NCBI GenBank assembly: GCA_932182025.1
Contig: CAKNXK010000027.1
Coordinates: 124,001 to 188,000 of the forward strand
From: an uncultured Candidatus Melainabacteria bacterium
GTDB taxonomy: Bacteria; Cyanobacteriota; Vampirovibrionia; Gastranaerophilales; Gastranaerophilaceae
Reading direction: 5' to 3'
Length of the DNA: 64,000 nucleotides
The notes below the pieces were generated by a model that worked only from the letters and a program-made list of their open reading frames with translations, did no database searches and was not told the origin of the DNA. This document shows positions 8,059 to 15,651 of the stretch, piece after piece. How positions within the stretch are numbered: position 1 is the first letter of the stretch; every line of letters begins with the position of its first letter. The position numbers were made by a program, and so were the translations under genes.

Positions 8059-8856
8059 ATGAAGATACTTATTTCTAATGATGACGGGATTTTGTCTAAT
8101 GGAATCCGTGCATTAATTGAAGCATTGTCACCTTGTCATGAGGTTTATGTAGTAGCGCCAGATAGGGAAAGAAGTGCCGCAGGACATTCTTTAACTCTGC
8201 ATACGCCGCTAAGGGTTGAAGAAGTTGAGCCAAAATATGGTGCAAAACGTTGCTGGATGACAACAGGAACTCCGGGTGACTGTGTTAAACTTGCGATTAA
8301 TGCAATTTTATCAGAGGAAGAAAAGCCCGATTTGGTTATTTCAGGAATTAACCACGGTCCGAATTTAGGGGCGGATATCTTGTATTCAGGTACAGTAAGC
8401 TGTGCTATGGAAGGCGCTATGATGGGTTATCCGAGTATTGCAACTTCTTTAGCAAGTATGAAAACAGAGTACGAAGATTTTAAATTCACGGCTAACTTTG
8501 TTGCTGAACTTATCAATCGATTAGATGCTTACAAAATTCCTCCTAAAACAATTTTAAATATCAATGTGCCGGGGCTTGAAAAAGAAGATATCGGCGGGAT
8601 TGCGGTAACAGAACTTGGAAGCAGAATGTTCACTGACGAATACGAAAAACGTGTTGACCCGCGCGGCAAAGTTTATTACTGGATGGCAGGAGAATTGATT
8701 ACAGAGCCTGAAACTGCTTCAACAGATATTGCAGCAGTTAGAAACAATATGATTTCTATTACTCCTATAACTTATGAAATGACCAGAGTTAATTTGATGC
8801 AGGAACTTTCTGACAGTTTGTGCCATGAAGATGTTTGTTCTTGGTTTCCAAACTAA
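8059..8856 (+). CDS. surE: 5'/3'-nucleotidase SurE
   Basis: 265 aa, typical length. The N-terminal ISNDDGILSNGI gives the metal-binding DD pair, followed by APDRERSAAGHSLTL and SGINHGPNLGADILYSGTVS, the family signature around the active site. SurE removes phosphate from nucleoside monophosphates and is linked to stationary-phase survival. Start supported by GAGGAG 7 nt upstream. Transcribed alone; the next gene is convergent with no gap. Confidence 0.95.
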   Translation: MKILISNDDGILSNGIRALIEALSPCHEVYVVAPDRERSAAGHSLTLHTPLRVEEVEPKYGAKRCWMTTGTPGDCVKLAINAILSEEEKPDLVISGINHGPNLGADILYSGTVSCAMEGAMMGYPSIATSLASMKTEYEDFKFTANFVAELINRLDAYKIPPKTILNINVPGLEKEDIGGIAVTELGSRMFTDEYEKRVDPRGKVYYWMAGELITEPETASTDIAAVRNNMISITPITYEMTRVNLMQELSDSLCHEDVCSWFPN

Positions 8857-9084
8857 TTATATTAAGACACCCAACTCTTCTTCTAATTTATTAAACTCTT
8901 CTTTTGTTGTATTAAAGTAGTGTTTAATAATTAAACCTAAACAAACAATGCTTAGAGAGGCGTCTGCTTCATCTTCAATATAGTTTATAAACATTTCTAA
9001 GCAATATTTAAGATTATAAAGTTTTGAATCAATTTGTTGAAATTTTTCTAAAATTTCTTGGCTAAAAGAATTGTTATGTTGCAT
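8857..9084 (-). CDS. Hypothetical 75-aa helical protein upstream of surE 3' end
   Basis: A strong Shine-Dalgarno (GGAGG, 5 nt before ATG) supports a real gene. The protein is predicted helical, with an amphipathic start (SQEILEKFQQIDSKLYNLKY) and an acidic C-terminus (KEEFNKLEEELGVLI). No known domain. It lies downstream of, and on the same strand as, the 22-aa hydrophobic peptide of locus 2, with about 260 bp between. Whether it belongs to that locus is unknown. Confidence 0.6.
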   Translation of the reverse strand: MQHNNSFSQEILEKFQQIDSKLYNLKYCLEMFINYIEDEADASLSIVCLGLIIKHYFNTTKEEFNKLEEELGVLI

Positions 9085-9251
9085 GTAACCTCCATAATTT
9101 ATTTATTTTTTAATTTTAAATTCTAAACAAGTAAAATGCAATTGCAAAGGGTTTATAAACCGTTTACAAACCGTTGAGAATTTGGACAAAGCATTAAATT
9201 AATATTGTTTGTTGATAGCGTAGAGATATTTGTTAAACCAAGAACAAACAC

Positions 9252-9279
9252 TTGATATTTAACACAAATCGTTTATAAT
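9252..9279 (+). promoter_or_regulatory. Predicted promoter reading antisense into small-peptide locus 2
   Basis: TTGATA (9252-9257), 16-bp spacer, TATAAT (9274-9279). Rightward transcription would begin near 9286 and run antisense through the 22-aa ORF. It sits in the same place as the opposing promoters of loci 1 and 3. Confidence 0.55.
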
Positions 9280-9288
9280 GTATATATA

Positions 9289-9301
9289 GGGGGAAGCCCC
9301 C
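9289..9301. other. GGGGG-AAG-CCCCC hairpin at end of locus 2
   Basis: A 5-bp all-GC stem with 3-nt loop. On the minus strand it follows the 22-aa ORF and may end that RNA, though the following bases are TATATA rather than a T-run. On the plus strand it would be the 5' hairpin of the antisense RNA. The interval up to the ORF also has two ACTTAGT direct repeats (9307-9313, 9331-9337). Confidence 0.45.
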
Positions 9302-9348
9302 GACGAACTTAGTGGACTGTCGAGGACTTCACTTAGTACCCTATAACA

Positions 9349-9417
9349 TTAGACTTTAGATGCTACTATGAATAGCGTTGCTACGATTAGTAGCATTATT
9401 ATTTTGTCTAGAATCAT
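9349..9417 (-). CDS. 22-aa hydrophobic peptide, type I toxin-like (locus 2)
   Basis: Short ORF with a strong Shine-Dalgarno (AAAGGAGGG, 8 nt before ATG). It starts MILDKI, then a hydrophobic run (IMLLIVATLFIVA), then SKV: one membrane segment is expected. A perfect 9-bp inverted repeat lies within the ORF (9360-9368 with 9388-9396), and CTAGAA/TTCTAG can pair across the ribosome site and ATG. TTATAGGGTA is repeated directly at both ends of the region (near 9339-9347 and 9481-9490). Same architecture as loci 1 and 3, but no XRE gene is adjacent. I do not recognise the sequence itself. Confidence 0.55.
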   Translation of the reverse strand: MILDKIIMLLIVATLFIVASKV

Positions 9418-9498
9418 AGTTTTAACCCTCCTTTCTAGCCAATTCTTAGTAAATCGTGTGTGCTAGAGGCGGGGTTGTACTACCCTATAAGCTATTAC

Positions 9499-9527
9499 TT
9501 ACAAATATATTGTACCATAAATATAAT
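9499..9527 (+). promoter_or_regulatory. Predicted upstream promoter of alr
   Basis: TTACAA (9499-9504), 17-bp spacer, TATAAT (9522-9527). It would give a leader of about 27 nt without a Shine-Dalgarno. A second, extended -10 (TGC-TAAAAT, 9546-9554) ends exactly 6 nt before the alr ATG and would give a leaderless mRNA. Which is used cannot be told. Confidence 0.5.
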
Positions 9528-9560
9528 TTTACCTTTTTCTTTTTGTGCTAAAATTTTCCT

Positions 9561-10682
9561 ATGAAAAACATCAGACAATCAAACATAAATATACACAAAG
9601 ATGCTTGGGTTGAGATTAATCTCGAAAACTTAGCCAATAATATTCTGGAAATAAAAAAAGGTATTCCTAAAAACAAAAAATTGATGGCTATTGTTAAGGC
9701 AGATGCTTACGGGCATGGCGCGCAAATGCTTGCTCAAACAATGCTTGCTTCTGGTGTTGATGCGTTTGGTGTATCTTCTGTTGATGAAGGTCTTGATTTA
9801 AGACAGGCTAAAATCAAAGCTCCTATTCTTGTTGTTGGAGCTGTTCCTGTTTGGGCAGTAGAAGCGGCAGCACAAAATGATATTGCAATTTCTATTTTTA
9901 ATGAAACTCATCTGAAAGCTTGTAAAGAGGTTTATGAACGCACAGGAATTCGTCCCAAAGTTCACGTTAAAATAGATACCGGTATGAACCGTATTGGTGT
10001 GCGTTCTGAAAACGGAGGTGAATATATTAGGGAAGTGCAGTCTGCTGATTATTTGCAGTTTGAAGGTATTTTTACCCACTTGGCAGCTGCTGAAGAAGAA
10101 GGTGAAACCGCTGAACAATTCAGACGTTGGAACGAAGCCATTCAAGGTATTGATACAAAAGGGCTTTTACTTCATATCCAGAATACGGCCGGAACTTTTG
10201 CTTATGATTTCCCTTCAAATATGGTCCGGGTAGGTATTTCTTTATATGGATTATATCCGGATTTGCCGCCAAAATATAATTACAAGCCTAAATTAAAACA
10301 GGTTATGAGCTTAAAAGGCAGAATTACTAATATTCACGAAGTTCAGACAGGCGAAGGCGTAAGCTATGCGCATACTTTTCAGGCTTATGAGCCGACACGT
10401 GTTGCAACCATTCCAATAGGTTATGCTGACGGGGTTTCAAGAAACCTTTCCAATAAGATATATGCCAAATTAAACGGACAAAAAATTCGCCAAATAGGAA
10501 ATATTACAATGGATCAAATGATTTTTGACCTTGCTGATGTCGAAGCAGAAGTCGGTGATGTAGTAACACTTTTAGACGAAGAAGATTTGAGTCTTGATAG
10601 CTGGGCGGAGATTTTAGGTACAATAAATTACGAATTAACCTGTAGGCTAAAAGTAAGATTACCTCGTGTTTATACCAGATAA
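9561..10682 (+). CDS. alr: Alanine racemase
   Basis: 373 aa. The PLP-binding motif MAIVKADAYGHGA, with its catalytic lysine, lies near residue 41. KIDTGMNRIGVR and the C-terminal catalytic tyrosine region GEGVSYAHTFQA are also present. It makes D-alanine for peptidoglycan. There is no Shine-Dalgarno; an extended -10 TGC-TAAAAT ends 6 nt before ATG. It is followed 53 bp later by enolase on the same strand. Confidence 0.96.
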   Translation: MKNIRQSNINIHKDAWVEINLENLANNILEIKKGIPKNKKLMAIVKADAYGHGAQMLAQTMLASGVDAFGVSSVDEGLDLRQAKIKAPILVVGAVPVWAVEAAAQNDIAISIFNETHLKACKEVYERTGIRPKVHVKIDTGMNRIGVRSENGGEYIREVQSADYLQFEGIFTHLAAAEEEGETAEQFRRWNEAIQGIDTKGLLLHIQNTAGTFAYDFPSNMVRVGISLYGLYPDLPPKYNYKPKLKQVMSLKGRITNIHEVQTGEGVSYAHTFQAYEPTRVATIPIGYADGVSRNLSNKIYAKLNGQKIRQIGNITMDQMIFDLADVEAEVGDVVTLLDEEDLSLDSWAEILGTINYELTCRLKVRLPRVYTR

Positions 10683-10735
10683 GATAATGTTTTTTATTTT
10701 ATTTTAAAATATTCTCCTCATAAAAGGAGTTTATT

Positions 10736-12067
10736 ATGATATTAGAAATTGAAAACATTGAAGCACGCCAAATTTTGGATTCACGCGGAAACCCGACTGT
10801 TGAAGTAGAAGTCGAGTTGTTAGACGGAACTAAAGCTCATGCTTCGGTGCCCTCAGGAGCTTCTACCGGTACTTTTGAGGCTGTTGAACTTAGGGATAAA
10901 GAACAAAATAATTATTTTGGCAAAAGCGTGGCTAAAGCTGTTGACAATGTTAATACCATAATATCCGAAAACCTTATTGGAGAAGACCCGTCTGAGCAAA
11001 GAATGATTGACAGTATGATGCTTGAGCTGGACGGAAGCTTTAATAAATCAACTCTGGGTGCCAATGCTATTTTAGGAGCTTCGCTTGCTTGTGCGAGAGT
11101 TAGTACAAAAGCTTATGGTATGCCTCTTTACAGGTATTTAGGCGGAGTAAATGCTGTTGTGTTACCGACTCCTATGATGAATATTTTAAACGGCGGAGTG
11201 CATGCTAATAATAGTCTTGACTTTCAGGAGTTTATGATTGCGCCGACAGGTGTTTCATCGTTTTCTGAGGCAATAAAAGCCGGAGCGGAGATTTTTCAGG
11301 CACTTAAACAAATTCTAAACGAAAAAGGCTTGCCTACAACTGTTGGTGATGAAGGCGGATTTGCGCCTAACCTTAATTGTGCAGAGCAAGCTTTGGAATT
11401 TATTATCAGAGCAATAGAAAAAGCAGGTTATAATACAAAAATTATTAAAATCTGTCTTGATGTTGCAGCGTCTGAATTATATGAAGAAGGAGAATGTTCG
11501 GGCGGTGTGTGCTCATTATCAAAATATAAAATTAATGGTAATAATTTAACTTCAGAAGAAATGATTGAATATTTGGCAAAACTTGTTCAGGACTATCCGA
11601 TTATTTCAATCGAAGATGGTCTTGCAGAAGATGATGAGCTCGGATGGCAGGCGCTTACTGCAAAACTGGGTTCTAAATGCCAGCTTGTCGGTGACGATTT
11701 GTTTGTAACCAATGTTGAAAGATTGGCAGGCGGTATAAAGAAAAAACTTGCAAACTCAATTTTGATTAAGCCTAATCAAATCGGAACACTGTCAGAAACT
11801 TTAGATACAATATTAATGGCACAAAAGCATAATTATTCAACAATTATTTCTCACCGTTCAGGCGAAACAGAAGATACATTTATTGCGGATTTGGCAGTGG
11901 CGGTTAATGCAGGATTAATCAAAACGGGTTCGTTATCAAGAACGGATAGAATTTGCAAATACAACAGGCTTCTTAAAATCGAGGAAGAGTTGGGCTTGAA
12001 TGCAAAATATTTGGGTATAAAAGCTTTCAAAGGAGCATATATAGAAGAAGACTGTTGCATGGGATAA
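10736..12067 (+). CDS. eno: Enolase
   Basis: 443 aa. N-terminal capping domain (RQILDSRGNPTVEVEVELLD), loop GASTGTFEAVELRD, then the barrel with VGDEGGFAPNL, metal ligands in CLDVAASELY, ISIEDGLAEDDELGW and LVGDDLFVTN, the catalytic lysine in ILIKPNQIGTLSETLD, and SHRSGETED. Converts 2-phosphoglycerate to phosphoenolpyruvate. A short cysteine-containing insertion (EEGECSGGVCSLSKY, about residue 250) and a cysteine pair at the C-terminus (EEDCCMG) are uncommon but fit a loop and a tail. AAAGGAG precedes the start. Confidence 0.97.
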   Translation: MILEIENIEARQILDSRGNPTVEVEVELLDGTKAHASVPSGASTGTFEAVELRDKEQNNYFGKSVAKAVDNVNTIISENLIGEDPSEQRMIDSMMLELDGSFNKSTLGANAILGASLACARVSTKAYGMPLYRYLGGVNAVVLPTPMMNILNGGVHANNSLDFQEFMIAPTGVSSFSEAIKAGAEIFQALKQILNEKGLPTTVGDEGGFAPNLNCAEQALEFIIRAIEKAGYNTKIIKICLDVAASELYEEGECSGGVCSLSKYKINGNNLTSEEMIEYLAKLVQDYPIISIEDGLAEDDELGWQALTAKLGSKCQLVGDDLFVTNVERLAGGIKKKLANSILIKPNQIGTLSETLDTILMAQKHNYSTIISHRSGETEDTFIADLAVAVNAGLIKTGSLSRTDRICKYNRLLKIEEELGLNAKYLGIKAFKGAYIEEDCCMG

Positions 12068-12108
12068 AGCCTTTGAGGTAAAATAGGGTTATCAAAGGAG
12101 ACCCGAAA

Positions 12109-12822
12109 ATGTTATTAGGCGTAAATATAGACCATGTTGCAACACTTAGAAACGCAAGAGGCGGATTTGAACCGGATGTTCTTACTGCTGCAAGAATATG
12201 CAAAGATTGCGGAGTGGCTTCAATTACTACTCATTTGAGAGAAGACAGAAGACATATTAAAGATTCTGATGTGGAAGCAATTAGAATGCTTCCCCGCACA
12301 CGTTTAAACTTAGAAATGGCAATGACTGATGAAATGCAGGAAATTGCTTTGCGCCTTAGACCGCACGCGGTTTGTATTGTGCCTGAAAAAAGACAAGAGC
12401 TTACAACAGAAGGCGGGCTTGATGTTGAAAGTCAACTTGAACGTGCGATAAAGTTTACAAAACCGCTTTTAGAAAAAAATATTGAAGTCAGCTTCTTTAT
12501 TGATCCTGATGTTCATCAGATTTCTGCTGTTTCAAAAACAGGTGCACCATTTATCGAATTGCATACAGGAAGATATTCTGAAGTTTTTGGAACGGAAGAA
12601 GAGGAAAAAGCGTTTCAGGACTTGAAAGGTGCTGCGATTTTTGCTCAGAATTTCGGGTTAAAAGTTAATGCCGGACACGGTTTGAATTATCAAAACGTAG
12701 GAAGAATGCATGAAATTCCTAATCTGGTTGAATTGAATATTGGACACTCAATTATTGCACGTTCAATTTTTGTGGGATTGGAACAAGCAGTTAAAGAAAT
12801 GAAAGTTCTTTGTGAGGGATAA
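12109..12822 (+). CDS. pdxJ: Pyridoxine 5'-phosphate synthase
   Basis: 237 aa, typical PdxJ. Signature GVNIDHVATLRNARGGFEPD at the N-terminus, ITTHLREDRRHI, LNLEMAMTDEM, CIVPEKRQELTTEGGLDV and VNAGHGLNYQN define the phosphate and substrate sites of the TIM barrel. It condenses 1-deoxyxylulose 5-phosphate with 3-amino-2-oxopropyl phosphate in the DXP-dependent B6 pathway. AAAGGAG precedes the start. The next gene follows after 3 bp and is probably co-translated. Confidence 0.96.
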   Translation: MLLGVNIDHVATLRNARGGFEPDVLTAARICKDCGVASITTHLREDRRHIKDSDVEAIRMLPRTRLNLEMAMTDEMQEIALRLRPHAVCIVPEKRQELTTEGGLDVESQLERAIKFTKPLLEKNIEVSFFIDPDVHQISAVSKTGAPFIELHTGRYSEVFGTEEEEKAFQDLKGAAIFAQNFGLKVNAGHGLNYQNVGRMHEIPNLVELNIGHSIIARSIFVGLEQAVKEMKVLCEG

Positions 12823-12825
12823 GTT

Positions 12826-13143
12826 ATGGCGAAATCAAGAGAAGAAGTAGTACAAGAAATGCAGCTTGTTGTTGAGCAAATGAGACTTGATGACATTGAA
12901 GAAAATCCGGATTGCGAGTTTGAATATTTTACCTGCAACGCTTGCGGAGACACTAAATCATTAGCAGGTTCCGTTCAATACGGCCCATATAGACTTTGCA
13001 ACGACTGTGTTTTATATGCAGAAGTCGGATTTGAGCTTGGACAAATCAAAACAATTGATGACTTGGTTGACGCAATGGAAGATAAAAGACTTGAAGCAGA
13101 TTGCGAATTTATTAAAAATGAAGAGAAGAAGCTTCAGAATTAG
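12826..13143 (+). CDS. Hypothetical 105-aa zinc-ribbon-like protein
   Basis: Three bases after pdxJ. The middle holds two CxxC knuckles, CNACGDTKSL and CNDCVLYAEV, about 20 residues apart, the spacing of a zinc ribbon. Acidic helices lie on both sides. No membrane segment. The context points only to co-expression with pdxJ. Its last 32 bp overlap the 3' end of the convergent GT8 gene. Family not recognised. Confidence 0.65.
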   Translation: MAKSREEVVQEMQLVVEQMRLDDIEENPDCEFEYFTCNACGDTKSLAGSVQYGPYRLCNDCVLYAEVGFELGQIKTIDDLVDAMEDKRLEADCEFIKNEEKKLQN

Positions 13144-14119
13144 TTTTTCCAAAATGCAAAATCTTTTTGTTCAATATATATAAATAGGATTCTTTTTCAG
13201 AAAATTTTAATCTTAGCAGCTTTTTACGCAAAATCTTATCAATATGAAATTTCCATATAGTTTTATTTTTGTATTGGTAGTAAAGTTTTCTAAAATGTAT
13301 TTCCTGTGTTTCTTTCCACGGTTTAGCAAGGTAATGTATAATCAAAGGAAGAGTTTCTGTTGATGATAACCAGCTTGTATATTCAATTTTATCATTTTCA
13401 TAAATTCCGTTGTAAATATTTGGTACCATTATTTGAAAATTATATTGCATAGGAAGAATTTTAATTTTTTCTTGGCAGCATATATTTATACAATCCTGAT
13501 CAGGAAACATTAATGCTCCTTCTTTGATTACTTTAAGCATTTGTTTTTCTGTATTGTTTTTTCTCATTTCGTTTAGGTTAAAAAGCAACATCCCGCTATT
13601 ACAATATTTTTTTAAATCTTCTTTATTCCATTTGCGAATATCGGTAAAATATTTGCAAATACTCATTTGCTTATTGTTATGTATTTTTGCTTTAGAATTA
13701 TTATTTATGTAGGTTATTAATCCGTAATCTCTTACAGCTCCGCAAAGATATCCTTCAAGATTTGTATTATATAGTTCTGTTAAATCACCTGTAACAATAA
13801 TATCAGAATCAAGAAATAATACTTTTTCATCATTGCATAAGCTTGAAAGTACTAGGGGATAATACATTGCAATAGACCAACCGTTAGTATCAAGATTTTT
13901 AAATCTTTTTTTCATGTTAATAAATTCTACCGACTTGTCGGATTTTTCAATCATTCTTTTTAAGAAAAATATGTCTATAATATTAATAGAATTATCTATC
14001 ATTATATAAAAATGAATTTCATTTTCCTTGTTAGTTTCCAGTATTGATTTTATAGTTGTGCCGGCGTAAGGAAGATAATTCTTATCAAAACCAAGTGCGA
14101 TATTAATTTTTCTAGACAT
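13112..14119 (-). CDS. GT8-family glycosyltransferase
   Basis: 335 aa. N-terminal INIALGFDKNYLPYAGTTIK and the DxD metal motif in VLFLDSDIIVTGDLTELYN mark the LgtC/glycogenin GT8 family, retaining enzymes using UDP-glucose or UDP-galactose. Later FPDQDCINICCQEKIKILP and IIHYLAKPWKE fit the family, including the HxxxxKPW-type motif. GT8 enzymes commonly act on LPS core. The C-terminus is basic, which could favour membrane association. Single gene; AT-rich gap before the divergent XRE gene. Confidence 0.9.
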   Translation of the reverse strand: MSRKINIALGFDKNYLPYAGTTIKSILETNKENEIHFYIMIDNSINIIDIFFLKRMIEKSDKSVEFINMKKRFKNLDTNGWSIAMYYPLVLSSLCNDEKVLFLDSDIIVTGDLTELYNTNLEGYLCGAVRDYGLITYINNNSKAKIHNNKQMSICKYFTDIRKWNKEDLKKYCNSGMLLFNLNEMRKNNTEKQMLKVIKEGALMFPDQDCINICCQEKIKILPMQYNFQIMVPNIYNGIYENDKIEYTSWLSSTETLPLIIHYLAKPWKETQEIHFRKLYYQYKNKTIWKFHIDKILRKKLLRLKFSEKESYLYILNKKILHFGKTNSEASSLHF

Positions 14120-14130
14120 TTAATAGCTCC

Positions 14131-14217
14131 TTTTGCTAATTATTTATGATGTATTTAATAGCAGATATAAAATATATTAGTACAATATGCTAATATAAGC
14201 AAGTAATTTTAGCAAAA
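14131..14217. promoter_or_regulatory. Intergenic region with GCTAA-type repeats between GT8 and XRE
   Basis: TTTTGCTAA (14131-14139) and TTAGCAAAA (14209-14217) are perfect inverted copies, and ATGCTAATA lies between them (14188-14196). They could be binding sites of the neighbouring XRE regulator, but nothing in the sequence proves it. Confidence 0.3.
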
Positions 14218-14271
14218 ACGCATTTTTAAAAATAACAGAAATAACGGTAAGATTTTATTTAAGGAGAGCTG

Positions 14272-14601
14272 ATGCAAACTTTAAAAGAAAAATTGGGAAG
14301 CCGAATAAAATATTTACGAAAAAATGCGGGTTTATCACAAGAAAAACTAGCTGAAATAATGGAGATGGATATACCTAATTTAAGTAATATTGAAAGAGGA
14401 AAACGGTTTATGACTGCTGAAACTCTTGAGAAATTTGCTGTTGCGCTTAATACAACAGAAAGAGAGCTTTTTGACTTTAGTCTGGAATCTCCTCATAATT
14501 ATTTAAGAGTAGATATCGAAAAAATTTTAGATACTTTGAATAATAAAGACTTAGAGTTTATTCTTAAAGTATTAAAGGGTTATAAAGAAATTAAAGAATA
14601 A
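14272..14601 (+). CDS. XRE-family transcriptional regulator
   Basis: 109 aa with an N-terminal Cro/C1 helix-turn-helix (about 8-65: IKYLRKNAGLSQEKLAEIME, PNLSNIERGKRFMTAETLEK) and a C-terminal helical tail (DIEKILDTLNNKDLEFILKV) likely for dimerisation. Start supported by AAGGAGAG. Divergent from the GT8 gene, which it may regulate together with itself. The ligand is unknown. Confidence 0.85.
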   Translation: MQTLKEKLGSRIKYLRKNAGLSQEKLAEIMEMDIPNLSNIERGKRFMTAETLEKFAVALNTTERELFDFSLESPHNYLRVDIEKILDTLNNKDLEFILKVLKGYKEIKE

Positions 14602-14691
14602 ACTCTTATTATAATTAATCAAGCTATATACATTTACAAACCTTTGTACTAAAATGGACATAACAATCCAGCTAGTCGCGAGGTAAAATCA

Positions 14692-15534
14692 ATGTGGGAT
14701 TATTCGGAAAAAGTTTTGGATCACTATAGAAATCCAAGAAATGTCGGTAAATTAGAAGATGCAGATATGATAGGAGAAGCAGGCTCTTTGGCTTGTGGTG
14801 ATTCTCTTAAATTATTTATAAAACTTGATGGTGATAAGGTTGTTGATGCTAAATTCCAAACTTTTGGGTGTGGTTCAGCAGTAGCGGCTTCAAGTATTTT
14901 AACCGAAATGATTATTGGAAAAACATTAGACGAAGTCAAAAAAATTACCAATAAGGATATTGCACGTGAGCTTGACGGGCTTCCTCAGCAAAAAATGCAT
15001 TGCTCTGTTATGGGACGCGAAGCTCTTGAAGATGCTTTGAAAAAATATTATGGTGAAGACTCTGATGAGTGGCAGGAAATTGAACTTGCAGAACACGCTC
15101 ATGCCGGTGAAAAGGTTATTTGTACTTGTTTCAATGTTACAGAAAACCAAATCTGGGAAGCTGTTAAAGTAAACGGGCTTAAGACTGTTGAAGAAGTTAC
15201 AAACTATACAAAAGCAGGCGGTGCTTGCGGACGCTGCAAAGGTTTAATCAAAGATATTATTGATACTTATCTTAAAAAAGAAGCTAAACAGCCTGAATTA
15301 ACTGCAACACAAAAAATTCTTAAAATCAGCAAAGTTATTGAACAGCAGATTTCTCCTGAGCTTCAAAAAGACGGCGGAGACATTGAGCTTGTTGATATTG
15401 AAGGTAATGTTGTGAAAGTTAAGCTAACAGGAATGTGCAGCGGATGCAAAAACGCTTCTATGACTCTTAAAAACTTTGTTGAGAGTGTTTTGAAAGAAAA
15501 AGTTGATAGTAATATCACGGTTGAACAGACATAA
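14692..15534 (+). CDS. nifU: NifU-type iron-sulfur scaffold, full three-domain form
   Basis: 280 aa with three modules: IscU-like N-domain with Cys35, Cys60 and Cys104 (ACGDS, FGCGS, MHCSVMG); central [2Fe-2S] BFD-like domain with Cys144, Cys146, Cys179, Cys182 (CTCFNVTENQI, GGACGRCKGLI); C-terminal Nfu domain with CxxC (Cys249, Cys252 in GMCSGCKNAS). It assembles clusters from sulfur supplied by the cysteine desulfurase encoded next. No nitrogenase gene is in view, so this is probably the general Fe-S assembly system, as in epsilon-proteobacteria. GAGG precedes the start. A structured element follows the stop codon. Confidence 0.95.
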   Translation: MWDYSEKVLDHYRNPRNVGKLEDADMIGEAGSLACGDSLKLFIKLDGDKVVDAKFQTFGCGSAVAASSILTEMIIGKTLDEVKKITNKDIARELDGLPQQKMHCSVMGREALEDALKKYYGEDSDEWQEIELAEHAHAGEKVICTCFNVTENQIWEAVKVNGLKTVEEVTNYTKAGGACGRCKGLIKDIIDTYLKKEAKQPELTATQKILKISKVIEQQISPELQKDGGDIELVDIEGNVVKVKLTGMCSGCKNASMTLKNFVESVLKEKVDSNITVEQT

Positions 15535-15548
15535 GTGTGTCTGAACCC

Positions 15549-15569
15549 AACCAGTTTGAACCAACTGGT
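15549..15569 (+). repeat. Short hairpin after nifU
   Basis: CCAGTT and AACTGG form a 6-bp perfect stem with a short loop. It lies just before the pseudoknot-like element and has no T-run, so it is not a terminator by itself. Confidence 0.35.
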
Positions 15570-15574
15570 AGTTT

Positions 15575-15649
15575 GTTCCAAAGGAACACTTGGAAAAAGA
15601 AAATAAGTTAGTAATAAAATGGGATGTGTTCCGCCCAAATAGTGAAAAA
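15575..15649 (+). ncRNA. Candidate structured RNA, pseudoknot element copy B (nifU-nifS spacer)
   Basis: 75 nt, 59/75 identical without gaps to the element at 23196-23270 on the minus strand. A 6-bp hairpin (TTCCAA/TTGGAA) has the loop AGGAACAC; its last seven bases (15583-15589) are perfectly complementary to GTGTTCC (15626-15632), giving an H-type pseudoknot with a 1-nt first loop and an A-rich 30-nt crossing loop. In the other copy one pair changes from A-T to G-C on both sides. It ends 2 nt before the nifS start codon, which has no Shine-Dalgarno, so a cis-regulatory role on nifS is plausible. Not matched to any RNA family I know. Confidence 0.55.
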
Positions 15650-15651
15650 AA

